8,480 bases of DNA, from NCBI GenBank assembly GCA_003022085.1, contig PXQK01000026.1, positions 1 to 8,480 on the forward strand, written 5' to 3'. Positions 1-7,338 of the stretch are shown in pieces; positions within the stretch are counted from its first letter, which is position 1, and each line of letters opens with the position of its first letter. The notes under the pieces are model-generated. The model worked only from the letters and a program-made list of their open reading frames with translations, did no database searches and was not told the DNA's origin. Made by a program: the position numbers and the translations under genes. This DNA comes from Halobacteriales archaeon QH_10_65_19. GTDB lineage: Archaea > Halobacteriota > Halobacteria > Halobacteriales > Haloarculaceae.

Positions 1-105
1 GCCAAGCGAGTCGAGCATCGACTCGTGGGTGTCCTCGGTGTGGGGGTAGAGGTGGGTCAAGTAGAGCCGGCCGACCTCCGGATCCGCTTCGGCGAGCGCA
101 CAGCG
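1..105 (-). pseudogene. Out-of-frame fragment resembling the interior of a metallo-beta-lactamase-fold hydrolase
   Basis: On the minus strand, in a frame different from the methyltransferase, positions 99 to 1 read ALAEADPEVG, then RLYLTHLYPHTEDTHESMLD, and run off the edge. This is a natural-looking haloarchaeal protein sequence, whereas the methyltransferase frame here is not. The phrase LTHLYP following a short helix-like AEA..GRL segment resembles, from memory, the later part of MBL-fold (RNase Z/arylsulfatase-like) hydrolases. No start codon of its own is visible. It looks like an internal piece of another gene joined to the methyltransferase, with the rest at lower coordinates outside the window. 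That this stretch is coding is fairly clear; the family name is tentative. Confidence 0.42.
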
Positions 106-940
106 TCGCGCGTGCGTCGTCGTCGGTGAGCACGACGTCAGCCTGTGCGACGGTGGCGGCGTAGACGCCCCCCGCTCCGTAGCCACAGGCCAGGTCTAGC
201 ACCCGCTCGCCGTCCCCGACGGTCACACACTCCAACAGCAGCCGCGTGCCGTGGTCGACTCCGGTCGGAGAGAACAGCCCCGGGAGCGTCACCAGCGAGA
301 GGGTTACCCCGTCGATAGTTGGCTCGATTGTCCGGCGGGTGACGTAGCTCGGTGGGTCGAACGTCGGCGGGCGACGCGCCGCGAGCACGCGGTTCCTGCC
401 GCGCTTTTGCAGTGTCTCGACCGCCGGCGAGAGCGCCTCCAGGCAGGACTCGTAGCGGTTCAGCCCCGTCTCCGCGCGGGCAGCGAGGTACAGCCGACCG
501 CCCGGCTCGACGGTCGACATCGCCGCGGCGACCCGCTCTCTGCCGACCGGGATGGGGGTGTACGCCGCCGGCGCGTAGCAGGCAGCGTCGAACCCCTCGC
601 GGCCCTCGGTCGCCACCTCGTCGGGTGACGCGGCGAGTTCGACCCGTGCCCGGGCGTCGTTCAGCGCGGCGTTCTCCCGGCAGAGCCGTGTCGCCCGCGC
701 GCTCGTCTCGGTCATGACGACGTCGGATGCGACGGCGGCGAGCACCGTCCCGACGACACCGTAGTTGGCCTCCACGACGAGCGCCGCCTCCGGCGCCTCC
801 TCCCAGACAGTCTCCAGCAGGAGGAGTTCGGTGTCACGGAACTCGTCGGGCGAATTGACGCCGTCGGCGGTACGAAACCGGTACTCCGGGGAGCCGCCTT
901 CTGTCCGGGACGCGAGCGTGAGTTCCTCGTGACGGGTCAT
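1..940 (-). CDS. Two-domain RsmC-like class I SAM-dependent methyltransferase, 3' end disrupted or beyond the window
   Basis: The protein starts MTRHEELTLASR at 940. It has two methyltransferase-like halves, as in RsmC-type 16S rRNA guanine-N2 methyltransferases. The first half (about residues 35-170) is a degenerate copy: VVEANYGVVGTVLAA stands where a glycine-rich SAM loop should be, and YAPAAYTPIP where the NPPF catalytic motif should be. The second half carries the family signature GLFSPTGVDHGTRLLLE, then motif I VLDLACGYGAGGVYAA and the acidic loop LTDDDARAT (around position 115). After that loop resemblance stops: the frame stays open to the window edge but reads as arginine- and proline-rich shadow sequence. 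The catalytic NPP motif of the second half is therefore missing from the visible part. About 276 residues look genuine; E. coli RsmC has 343. The start is supported only by a weak GGAA upstream. The family assignment is firm. The exact substrate (rRNA or another) is inference, and the copy is probably inactive if the junction is real. Confidence 0.72.
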   Translation of the reverse strand, partial: MTRHEELTLASRTEGGSPEYRFRTADGVNSPDEFRDTELLLLETVWEEAPEAALVVEANYGVVGTVLAAVASDVVMTETSARATRLCRENAALNDARARVELAASPDEVATEGREGFDAACYAPAAYTPIPVGRERVAAAMSTVEPGGRLYLAARAETGLNRYESCLEALSPAVETLQKRGRNRVLAARRPPTFDPPSYVTRRTIEPTIDGVTLSLVTLPGLFSPTGVDHGTRLLLECVTVGDGERVLDLACGYGAGGVYAATVAQADVVLTDDDARATLCARRSGSGGRPALLDPPLPPHRGHPRVDARLAW

Positions 941-1031
941 TGCTGGTTCCGCGACCGTGGTGGCGTCGTTCCTGTGTCTCCATCGGTGTCGACGACGAGA
1001 CTCCTGTCGTCGGAACTCTGTTGCGGGTCGG

Positions 1032-1037
1032 TTTATA
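1032..1037 (-). promoter_or_regulatory. Possible TATA box for the methyltransferase gene
   Basis: Read on the minus strand this is TATAAA within GTATAAACC, the only TATA-like element facing left in the divergent 941-1152 gap. Transcription would begin near 1009 and leave an untranslated leader of roughly 70 bases. That is long for a haloarchaeon, so the assignment is weak. Confidence 0.3.
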
Positions 1038-1106
1038 CGTTCCGGGGAATCCGGACGGGGCGTGCCGGTATCTCCGCGTCTCGGTGTCGGACGATGCTCC
1101 GTTCCC

Positions 1107-1121
1107 GTTCTAAAAACGAAC
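1107..1121 (+). promoter_or_regulatory. Probable promoter (TATA region) of the PQQ-repeat lipoprotein gene
   Basis: The A-rich element TTCTAAAAAC lies about 40 bases before the ATG at 1153, which predicts transcription starting near 1140 with a leader of about 13 bases. A GAGAGA stretch lies just before the ATG as a weak ribosome-binding site. The TATA element sits between GTTC (1107-1110) and GAAC (1118-1121). This short inverted repeat could be an operator but has only four-base arms. I see nothing else definable in the 941-1152 gap. Confidence 0.45.
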
Positions 1122-1152
1122 AGACATTTACCGTACCACTCCAAGAGAGAGC

Positions 1153-2538
1153 ATGAATCGTCGTCGCTTCCTGGCTGGCTCGGGCGCCGTCTGTTCGGGT
1201 CTCCTTGCTGGCTGCTTCGGCGACGACGAAAACCCGGAGTCAGACGACAAAAAGCCGGGGCTGGACGGGGACTCCACCGAACTCGAACCGGAGGGTCCCA
1301 CCGGACCGGCGACTCCTCCCGCGGAGACGCCTGGGGCCGCACAAGCGGACGCCACAGGATGGACACAGGCGCGACAGAACTCCCGGCTGACCGGAACGAA
1401 CCGGGCGACGACGGGGGTCGGATCGCAGTTGGCGCTGGCGTGGGAGACCGACCTGTCCGCCGGCAGCGACGAGTTTGTCAGCGAACACGTCTCCCCGGTT
1501 CGTGTGACCGCCGAGGGAGACGTATACTACGCGGCGGTGACTCGAGCGGACGGTTCGGGACGCGGTATCGCACTCACCCGGGTTGCCGGTGGTGAGGGCA
1601 CTGACGACGTGATGTACGCGGACATCGGCTCGGTGCTGCCCGGAACGGAGGTCAGGGTGGTCGATATGGCGGTAGCCGGCAACAGAGCCGTCTGTAGCTT
1701 CCGGAAAAATGCACTGTCGGTTGATGGCGGTATTTCGGGTGAACTGGTGGTCTTCGATCTGTCGAGCGGTGAGACGGTGTACGACGAGGACTGGCCGGGA
1801 GGAGGGCCGATAACCGTTGCCGAAGACGCGTTCTACCTCGGAACAGTCCGCATGGAACCGCGGTCGCCCGAGGTCACAACTGGCGTCGCCGCATACGGCG
1901 TCGCTCCGAGTGCGCTTCGATGGCACACGACGGTCGCGGGGTACAGCTACTTCGCGGAACCGAGGTCCTCCGTTTCGAAGCGCCCGGCCGTCCACAGCGG
2001 AACGGTGTACCTGTCGGGCGCGGATGGACTCGTCGGACTCGACACGGCCTCGGGCGGCCCGTCGCCGTTCAGCGAACACGATGGGTTCCGTATCGTCGAC
2101 GGCCAGCGGGGTGTACTGTACGTCATTAGCGAGAATGACATCAGGGGGGTCGACCTTCTACTGGGGAGGAAAACCGGGGAGAGCTTCAGCGTCGACGGAA
2201 CGCCACGCGGGGCGGCACTCTCCGGAGAAACCCTCGTCGTGACCAGCGAGAGAGGAGTTACTGCACTCGACGTGACGACGGGCCAGACCCAGTGGAGCGA
2301 ACCTGCCCCAGCCGGGGTTGCATCGCCGCCGTCAATCGCCGGCGACACCCTCTACTACATCGGAGACGACAGGGTTATCGCCCGTGGTCTGTCTTCCGGG
2401 GAGCGTCTCGGCGCGTCACCACTCCCGGTCGCAGACGAACGTGACACCCATTCACTCAGCCCACAGCTGATGGTCGCCGCTGGACTGATCGTGGTCCGCG
2501 CCGGGAACCACCTGTATGCCTTCGAGAGCGGGGGGTGA
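1153..2538 (+). CDS. Tat-exported lipoprotein with PQQ-like beta-propeller repeats
   Basis: The 461-residue protein opens MNRRRFLAGSGAVCSGLLAG followed by Cys21. The twin arginines (R3-R5) and the LLAGC lipobox mark it for folded export through Tat and lipid anchoring on the outer face of the membrane. Residues 22-70 are an acidic, Pro/Thr-rich tether. From about residue 72 (WTQARQNSRLTGTNRATTGV) to the end it has repeating blades of the PQQ/quinoprotein type. Examples are PAVHSGTVYLSGADGLVGLD, GVTALDVTTGQTQW near residue 370 and SIAGDTLYYIGDDRVIARGL. The last blade closes with GNHLYAFESGG. Such haloarchaeal proteins are common and mostly uncharacterised. The fold suggests a binding or scaffold role like that of BamB, and PQQ itself need not be bound. 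The gene has its own upstream promoter and is separated from gltB by an AT-rich gap, so co-transcription is unlikely. Function is unknown beyond fold and location. Confidence 0.88.
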   Translation: MNRRRFLAGSGAVCSGLLAGCFGDDENPESDDKKPGLDGDSTELEPEGPTGPATPPAETPGAAQADATGWTQARQNSRLTGTNRATTGVGSQLALAWETDLSAGSDEFVSEHVSPVRVTAEGDVYYAAVTRADGSGRGIALTRVAGGEGTDDVMYADIGSVLPGTEVRVVDMAVAGNRAVCSFRKNALSVDGGISGELVVFDLSSGETVYDEDWPGGGPITVAEDAFYLGTVRMEPRSPEVTTGVAAYGVAPSALRWHTTVAGYSYFAEPRSSVSKRPAVHSGTVYLSGADGLVGLDTASGGPSPFSEHDGFRIVDGQRGVLYVISENDIRGVDLLLGRKTGESFSVDGTPRGAALSGETLVVTSERGVTALDVTTGQTQWSEPAPAGVASPPSIAGDTLYYIGDDRVIARGLSSGERLGASPLPVADERDTHSLSPQLMVAAGLIVVRAGNHLYAFESGG

Positions 2539-2541
2539 TTT

Positions 2542-2554
2542 TGAACAATGTTCA
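2542..2554. repeat. Palindrome TGAAC-AAT-GTTCA just after the lipoprotein stop
   Basis: A perfect 5-base inverted repeat with a 3-base centre begins three bases after the lipoprotein stop codon. The sequence TGAACAAT recurs at 2643-2650 and its reverse complement TTGTTCA at 2715-2721. This suggests a protein-binding motif rather than a chance hairpin. It is too short and too poor in GC to be a convincing RNA terminator on its own. Confidence 0.4.
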
Positions 2555-2601
2555 GTACCGCCCACTGCGACACCGCCTGTACCGCGACGCGAATTACCAA
2601 C

Positions 2602-2615
2602 AAAAATGTATTTTT
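2602..2615. terminator. AAAAAT-GT-ATTTTT inverted repeat, possible terminator or operator
   Basis: This is a perfect inverted repeat with six-base arms and a two-base centre. Read on the plus strand it ends in TTTTT, and T-rich tracts are the usual archaeal termination signal, so it may end the lipoprotein transcript about 75 bases after its stop codon. It lies about 50 bases before the distal TATA element of gltB and could equally be a regulator site. Sequence alone does not decide between the two. Confidence 0.4.
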
Positions 2616-2642
2616 ACGAGCGAAATTCCCGGCAGGATGCGG

Positions 2643-2664
2643 TGAACAATCATGACCTTATATT
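2643..2664 (+). promoter_or_regulatory. Possible distal gltB promoter with TGAACAAT box
   Basis: TGAACAAT (2643-2650) is followed six bases later by CTTATATT (2657-2664), an octamer repeated exactly in the proximal promoter 51 bases downstream. If used, it would start transcription near 2685 and give gltB a leader of about 55 bases. It is weaker evidence than the proximal element because of the distance to the start codon. Confidence 0.35.
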
Positions 2665-2707
2665 CCCTAAATTGGGCTTAATAACACACTGGTCTTTCAG
2701 GACTATT

Positions 2708-2721
2708 CTTATATTTGTTCA
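2708..2721 (+). promoter_or_regulatory. Proximal gltB promoter: TATA box overlapped by a TTGTTCA box
   Basis: CTTATATT (2708-2715) has its centre about 29 bases before the ATG at 2741, so transcription should begin at about 2737-2741. That gives a leaderless or nearly leaderless gltB mRNA, typical of haloarchaea, and agrees with the lack of a Shine-Dalgarno sequence. TTGTTCA (2715-2721), the reverse complement of the TGAACAA motif upstream, overlaps the last base of the TATA element. A protein bound there would block the polymerase, so repression is the simplest reading. Confidence 0.6.
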
Positions 2722-2740
2722 GAAGCTGGTAAAGAGTAAC

Positions 2741-5700
2741 ATGGTAGAGCAGAGCGAGAGCCGTCTTGCGGATCCGGCCGACGCCCGATCGAACTGTGGG
2801 GTCGGGGCAGTCATGGATCTCGACGGCGGTGTAAGCCACCGCGTGGTGGCAGATGGGCTGCAACTGATCGAAGGGATGGAGCACAGAGGAACGACGGGGG
2901 CGGAGGAAAACACCGGCGACGGCGCCGGAATCATGCTGCAGATTCCACACAACTTTTTTACCGACACACTCGACGCAGAGCTTCCGCCGGAGGGAGAGTA
3001 TGCTGTCGGGACGGTCTTTTTACCTCGGGAGGCAGAGGCACGCGCGGGGCTCAAAACGCTCGTCGAGGACCGCCTCGGGGCGGAGGGGCTCGAGGTCATC
3101 ACCTGGCGGTCAGTGCCGACGAACAACGAGGAGCTGGGAGAGACAGCGCTAAACTCCGAGCCCGACATCCAGCAGCTGTTCGTCACGTCAGCCAGCGAGG
3201 ACACGGCCGAGGAGTTCGAGCGCAGGCTCTACGTCGGGCGGCGGGTCGTCGAGAACGCCGTCGAGGAGGCGGAGCCGCCGGGCCACGAGCGGTTCTACGT
3301 GGTGTCACTCGACCGCAAGATGGTCGTCTACAAGGGGTTACTGAAGGCCACGCAGCTGCGGACCTACTTCCCGGAACTGGAGGACGACCGGATGCGGTCG
3401 ACGTTCGTTCTGGTGCACGCGCGGTTCTCGACGAACACCCTGGGTGCGTGGCACCTCGCGCACCCGTTCCGGACGATGATCCACAACGGCGAGTTCAACA
3501 CCATCCAGGGCAACATCAACTGGATGCGCGCCCGGGAGACGGACATCGCCCACGACGCCTTTGGGGGGCGCGAGGCGCGCAGCGCCCCGGACGGAGCGAG
3601 CGGCGACGAGCCACGAGCAGACATCGAGAAGATCAGGCCGATCATCGACGACCCCGAGCAGTCCGACACAGCGAGCGTCGACAACGCCGTCGAACTGCTG
3701 ATGGAGGCCGGGCGCTCGCTGCCACACGCGCTGCGGATGCTCATTCCCGAGGCCTGGCGCGGCGAGGAGAACGAGGTCACCGGCCGCCGCCGCGAGTTCT
3801 ATGACTACCACGCGTCGCTTGTCGAGCCCTGGGACGGGCCGGCGCTCGTGACGGCGACCGACGGCGACCGGATCGGCGCGGTGCTGGACCGCAACGGCCT
3901 GCGGCCCTGCCGGTACGACGTGCTCGCTGACAACACGCTGATCATGGCCTCAGAGGTCGGGGCGCTCGACTACGACGAGAGCGAGGTCGTCGAGCGGGGC
4001 CGACTGCAGCCGGGCCGGTGCTTCCTGGCCGACCCGGAGAAGGGACGGATCCTCTCTGACGAGGAAGTGTTCGACGAGATCGCCGACGAGCGGTACGGCG
4101 AGTGGGTCGAGCGCGAGCAGTGGCACCTCGAGGACATCTCGCCGCGGATGGAGAACACGCCACAGCACGAGGTCGAGGAGCTGCGGAGCCACCAGGCGAT
4201 GTACGGCTACACGTACGACGAGGTCGACAACCTCCTGGAGCCGATGGCCCGCGACGGCAAGGACCCGATCGGGTCGATGGGCAACGACACGCCGCTGTCG
4301 GTGCTCTCGCAGTTCAACCGCCCGCTTTTCACCTACTTCAAGCAGCTGTTCGCACAGGTGTCAAACCCGCCGCTCGACAACATCCGTGAAGAGCTGGTGA
4401 CGAGCCTGGAGACGCGGCTGGGCGACCAGCGCAACCTACTGGCGGAAACACCGGCACACGCCCGTCAGCTCGTGCTCGACTCGCCGATCCTGACCGGCGA
4501 GGACACCGCCCACATCACGGAGCTGGACGGGACGATCACGACCGAGGTGGTCGACATTACGTACGACCCCGACAAAGGGGACTTAGCGGCGGCTGTCGAG
4601 CGGGTCCGCGCGGACGCAGCCCGGAAGGCCGACGAGCACGACATCGTCGTCCTCTCGGATCGGGCGGCCGGCCCGGACCGCGTGGCGATACCCTCACTGC
4701 TGGCGGTCGGCGGCGTCCACCACCACCTCGTTCGCAACGGCAAGCGCAACCGTGTCGGGCTCGTTGTCGAGTCGGGCGATCCCCGGACTGTCCACCAGAT
4801 CGCCACGCTGATCGGCTACGGTGCCGGCGCGGTCAACCCCTACCTGGCCTACCAGACGATCACGGACCTGGTAGCCGGCCCGGACGGCGCCGATCCGGGG
4901 GCGGCGATCGACGCCTACGTCGGCGCGATCGAGGACGGCCTGCTGAAGACGATGGCCAGGATGGGTATCTCGACGGTCGAGAGCTACCGGGGTGCCCAGA
5001 TCTTCGAGGCCGTGGGACTCTCTTCGGAGTTCGTCGCGGAGTACTTCGAGGGGACCGAGAACCGCACCGAGGGGATCGGGATCGAGGAGATCGAGTCGGA
5101 CCTGTTAGACCGCCACGAGGTCGCCTGGGACGACGAGGAACCGGAGATGCCCCGGACCGGCGAGTACCAGAACCGCACCGGCGGCATCTTCCACCAGTGG
5201 AACCCCGAGACGGTGAGCACGCTCCAGGGCGCCGTCAGGGAAGGCGACTACGGACAGTACCGCGAGTTCGCCGACCTCATCAACGACCAGAACGAGCAGC
5301 TCGCGACGCTGCGGGGCCTGCTCGAGTTCGACGGCGAGGAGAGGGAGTCAATCCCGGTCGAGGCGGTCGAACCCGTCGAAGAGATCGTGACCCGGTTCTC
5401 GACCGCGGCGATGTCGCTGGGCTCGCTCTCGCCGGAGATGCACGAGAACAACGCCGTCGCGATGAACCGGATCGGCGGAAAGGCCAACACCGGCGAGGGC
5501 GGCGAACCCCCCGAGCGGTTCGACACCGAGCGCGAGTGTGCGACCAAGCAGGTTGCCTCCGGCCGGTTCGGCGTCACGTCGACGTACCTCTCGTCGGCCG
5601 ACGAACTCCAGATCAAGATGGCCCAGGGTTCCAAGCCCGGCGAGGGCGGGCACCTGCCCGGCAAGAAGGTCAACGAGATGATCGCCCACGTCCGGTACGC

Positions 5701-7324
5701 GACGCCGGGCGTTGGCCTCATCTCGCCGCCGCCCCAGCACGACATCTACTCGATCGAGGACCTCAAACAGCTGATCCACGACCTGAAGGCGAGCAACCCG
5801 GAGGCCGACGTGAACGTCAAGCTTGTTGCCGAGGCCGGCATCGGCGTTGTCGCCGCGGGTGTTGCGAAGGCCAACGCCGACGTTGTCCACATCTCGGGCG
5901 ACTCCGGCGGGACCGGCGCCTCGCCGAAGACGAGCATCAAGAACGCCGGCGTCCCCTGGGAGCTCGGGCTCGCGGAGGCCAACCAGATGCTCTGCTCGAC
6001 GGGCCTGCGCGACCGGATCGAGGTGACCGTCGACGGCGGCATGAAAACCGGCCGTGACGTCGCAATCGCTGCCCTGCTGGGTGCCGAGGGGTACGTCTTC
6101 GGGACGGCTTCGATGGTCACGTCGGGCTGTGTCATGGCCCGGCAGTGCCACGAGAACACCTGTCCGGTCGGGATCGCGACCCAGGACGAGACCCTCCGCG
6201 AGCGGTTCCCCGGTCAGCCCCAGCACGTCATCAACTACATGCAGTTCATCGCCCAGGAGCTCCGAGAGATCATGGCCGAACTCGGCTTCGAGACGGTCGA
6301 CGAGATGATCGGCCGGGTCGGCACGCTCTCCCAGCGGACCGACATCACCCAGGAGAAAGCCGGAAAGCTCGACCTCTCGGCCGTCCTCGCCGACCCCGAG
6401 CCCGCGGGCACCGACCGGTACAGGACCCGGGAACAGACCCACGAGGTCGACGAACAACTCGACTGGGAACTGCTCGAACGGACAGAGGCAGCGATCAAGA
6501 ACCGCGAACCGGTGAGGGTCGACACGGAGGTCAGCAACACCGACCGGACGGTCGGCGCGACGCTCTCGAACCGGATCTCGGACGAGTACGGCGTCGACGG
6601 GCTGCCCGAGGACACCATCACGGTCCAGCTGGACGGCACAGCCGGCCAGAGCTTCGGCGCGTTCCTCCAGAACGGCGTCACGATGGAGCTCGTGGGGGCG
6701 GCAAACGACTACCTCGGCAAGGGGCTCTCGGGCGGCAAGCTCGTTTTGCGGACGCCCGACAATGCCGGGTTCGAGGCGAGCGGCAACATCATCGCGGGCA
6801 ACGTCGCTCTCTACGGCGCCACCCAGGGCGAGTGCTACGTCAACGGGGCCGCCGGCGAGCGGTTCGGAGTCCGCAACTCCGGCGTCAAGGGTGTCGTCGA
6901 GTCGGTCGGCGACCACGGCTGTGAGTACATGACCGGCGGCGCCATCGTTGTGCTGGGCGACACTGGCAAGAACTTCGCTGCCGGGATGTCAGGCGGCGTC
7001 GCCTACGTCTACGACCCCGACGACAGCTTCCGGGAGCGGGCCAACACCGACATGGTGACGCTCTCGAAGGAGCTGGACCCGAGCGACGAACAGATGCTGA
7101 TGCGCCTGGTCGAGAACCACGCGGCCTACACCGACTCCGAGCGCGCGGCCGAACTGCTCGCGGACTGGGAGGAGGAACTGGACAACTTCACGCGGGTGAT
7201 GCCCGACGCCTACGCCGAGGTTATCGCTGACCGCGAGCGCGACGACGTCCGGTCGGAACTACCTGACTCCGCGACCCACGCGGGCGACGGGCTCGACGTG
7301 GCCGTCCAGAGCGGCGCGGACTAA
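2741..7324 (+). CDS. gltB: Glutamate synthase large (alpha) subunit
   Basis: Cytoplasmic glutamate synthase makes two glutamates from glutamine and 2-oxoglutarate, completing ammonium assimilation with glutamine synthetase. The 1527-residue protein is complete (E. coli GltB is about 1500). After an 18-residue propeptide, Cys19 in SNCGVG is the nucleophile of the class II glutaminase domain (about 19-440). The central domain (about 495-790) includes MGNDTPLSVLSQFNRPLFTY from residue 513. The FMN/2-oxoglutarate domain (about 870-1240) has GEGGE at 918, KMAQGSKPGEGG at 959 and GGTGASP at 1056. Cys1130, Cys1136 and Cys1141 (C-x5-C-x4-C) bind the [3Fe-4S] cluster. The C-terminal GXGXG beta-helix domain (about 1270-1480) has GEANDYLGKG-like GAANDYLGKG. 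The frame runs open upstream to 2516, but ATG 2741 is chosen because it places the Cys correctly and follows the TATA box by 29 bases. A gltD gene is absent from the window. The insertion typical of ferredoxin-dependent enzymes is missing, so the electron donor is uncertain. Confidence 0.97.
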   Translation: MVEQSESRLADPADARSNCGVGAVMDLDGGVSHRVVADGLQLIEGMEHRGTTGAEENTGDGAGIMLQIPHNFFTDTLDAELPPEGEYAVGTVFLPREAEARAGLKTLVEDRLGAEGLEVITWRSVPTNNEELGETALNSEPDIQQLFVTSASEDTAEEFERRLYVGRRVVENAVEEAEPPGHERFYVVSLDRKMVVYKGLLKATQLRTYFPELEDDRMRSTFVLVHARFSTNTLGAWHLAHPFRTMIHNGEFNTIQGNINWMRARETDIAHDAFGGREARSAPDGASGDEPRADIEKIRPIIDDPEQSDTASVDNAVELLMEAGRSLPHALRMLIPEAWRGEENEVTGRRREFYDYHASLVEPWDGPALVTATDGDRIGAVLDRNGLRPCRYDVLADNTLIMASEVGALDYDESEVVERGRLQPGRCFLADPEKGRILSDEEVFDEIADERYGEWVEREQWHLEDISPRMENTPQHEVEELRSHQAMYGYTYDEVDNLLEPMARDGKDPIGSMGNDTPLSVLSQFNRPLFTYFKQLFAQVSNPPLDNIREELVTSLETRLGDQRNLLAETPAHARQLVLDSPILTGEDTAHITELDGTITTEVVDITYDPDKGDLAAAVERVRADAARKADEHDIVVLSDRAAGPDRVAIPSLLAVGGVHHHLVRNGKRNRVGLVVESGDPRTVHQIATLIGYGAGAVNPYLAYQTITDLVAGPDGADPGAAIDAYVGAIEDGLLKTMARMGISTVESYRGAQIFEAVGLSSEFVAEYFEGTENRTEGIGIEEIESDLLDRHEVAWDDEEPEMPRTGEYQNRTGGIFHQWNPETVSTLQGAVREGDYGQYREFADLINDQNEQLATLRGLLEFDGEERESIPVEAVEPVEEIVTRFSTAAMSLGSLSPEMHENNAVAMNRIGGKANTGEGGEPPERFDTERECATKQVASGRFGVTSTYLSSADELQIKMAQGSKPGEGGHLPGKKVNEMIAHVRYATPGVGLISPPPQHDIYSIEDLKQLIHDLKASNPEADVNVKLVAEAGIGVVAAGVAKANADVVHISGDSGGTGASPKTSIKNAGVPWELGLAEANQMLCSTGLRDRIEVTVDGGMKTGRDVAIAALLGAEGYVFGTASMVTSGCVMARQCHENTCPVGIATQDETLRERFPGQPQHVINYMQFIAQELREIMAELGFETVDEMIGRVGTLSQRTDITQEKAGKLDLSAVLADPEPAGTDRYRTREQTHEVDEQLDWELLERTEAAIKNREPVRVDTEVSNTDRTVGATLSNRISDEYGVDGLPEDTITVQLDGTAGQSFGAFLQNGVTMELVGAANDYLGKGLSGGKLVLRTPDNAGFEASGNIIAGNVALYGATQGECYVNGAAGERFGVRNSGVKGVVESVGDHGCEYMTGGAIVVLGDTGKNFAAGMSGGVAYVYDPDDSFRERANTDMVTLSKELDPSDEQMLMRLVENHAAYTDSERAAELLADWEEELDNFTRVMPDAYAEVIADRERDDVRSELPDSATHAGDGLDVAVQSGAD
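3563..3628 (+). other. Lineage-type GC-rich insertion in the GltB glutaminase domain
   Basis: Residues about 275-296 of GltB (GGREARSAPDGASGDEPRAD) form a Gly/Ala/Arg/Asp-rich, disordered-looking linker. It lies between the conserved NTIQGNINWMRARE segment and the conserved SDTASVDNAVELLMEAGRSL segment. Bacterial GltB is shorter here. The coding DNA is an almost pure G/C stretch with repeated GCGAGCG-like units. It remains in frame and is probably a surface loop tolerated by the enzyme. Confidence 0.4.
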
Positions 7325-7338
7325 CAGGGCGAGGCGCG

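Noticed and set aside
251..717. Two plus-strand frames opposite the methyltransferase
   Set aside because: Their translations are Arg/Pro-rich with no motifs, and the minus strand carries clear methyltransferase motifs.
1240..2079. Minus-strand frame of 279 codons opposite the lipoprotein gene
   Set aside because: It is arginine-rich shadow sequence, while the plus strand has a Tat/lipobox signal and propeller repeats.
2661..2675. Imperfect palindrome around CCCTAAATTGGG
   Set aside because: The arms match only at the outer CCC/GGG and part of the centre, and it has no second copy. This is not enough to call it a site.
2516..2740. Upstream extension of the gltB frame by 75 codons
   Set aside because: It overlaps the end of the lipoprotein gene and crosses the AT-rich promoter region. 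It would also put the catalytic Cys far from the N-terminus, whereas ATG 2741 gives an 18-residue propeptide and leaderless promoter spacing.
5348..6916. Long open frame of 522 codons on the minus strand inside gltB
   Set aside because: This is a typical antisense shadow in GC-rich haloarchaeal DNA. It lies opposite the most conserved FMN and iron-sulfur region of gltB and shows no recognisable motif.
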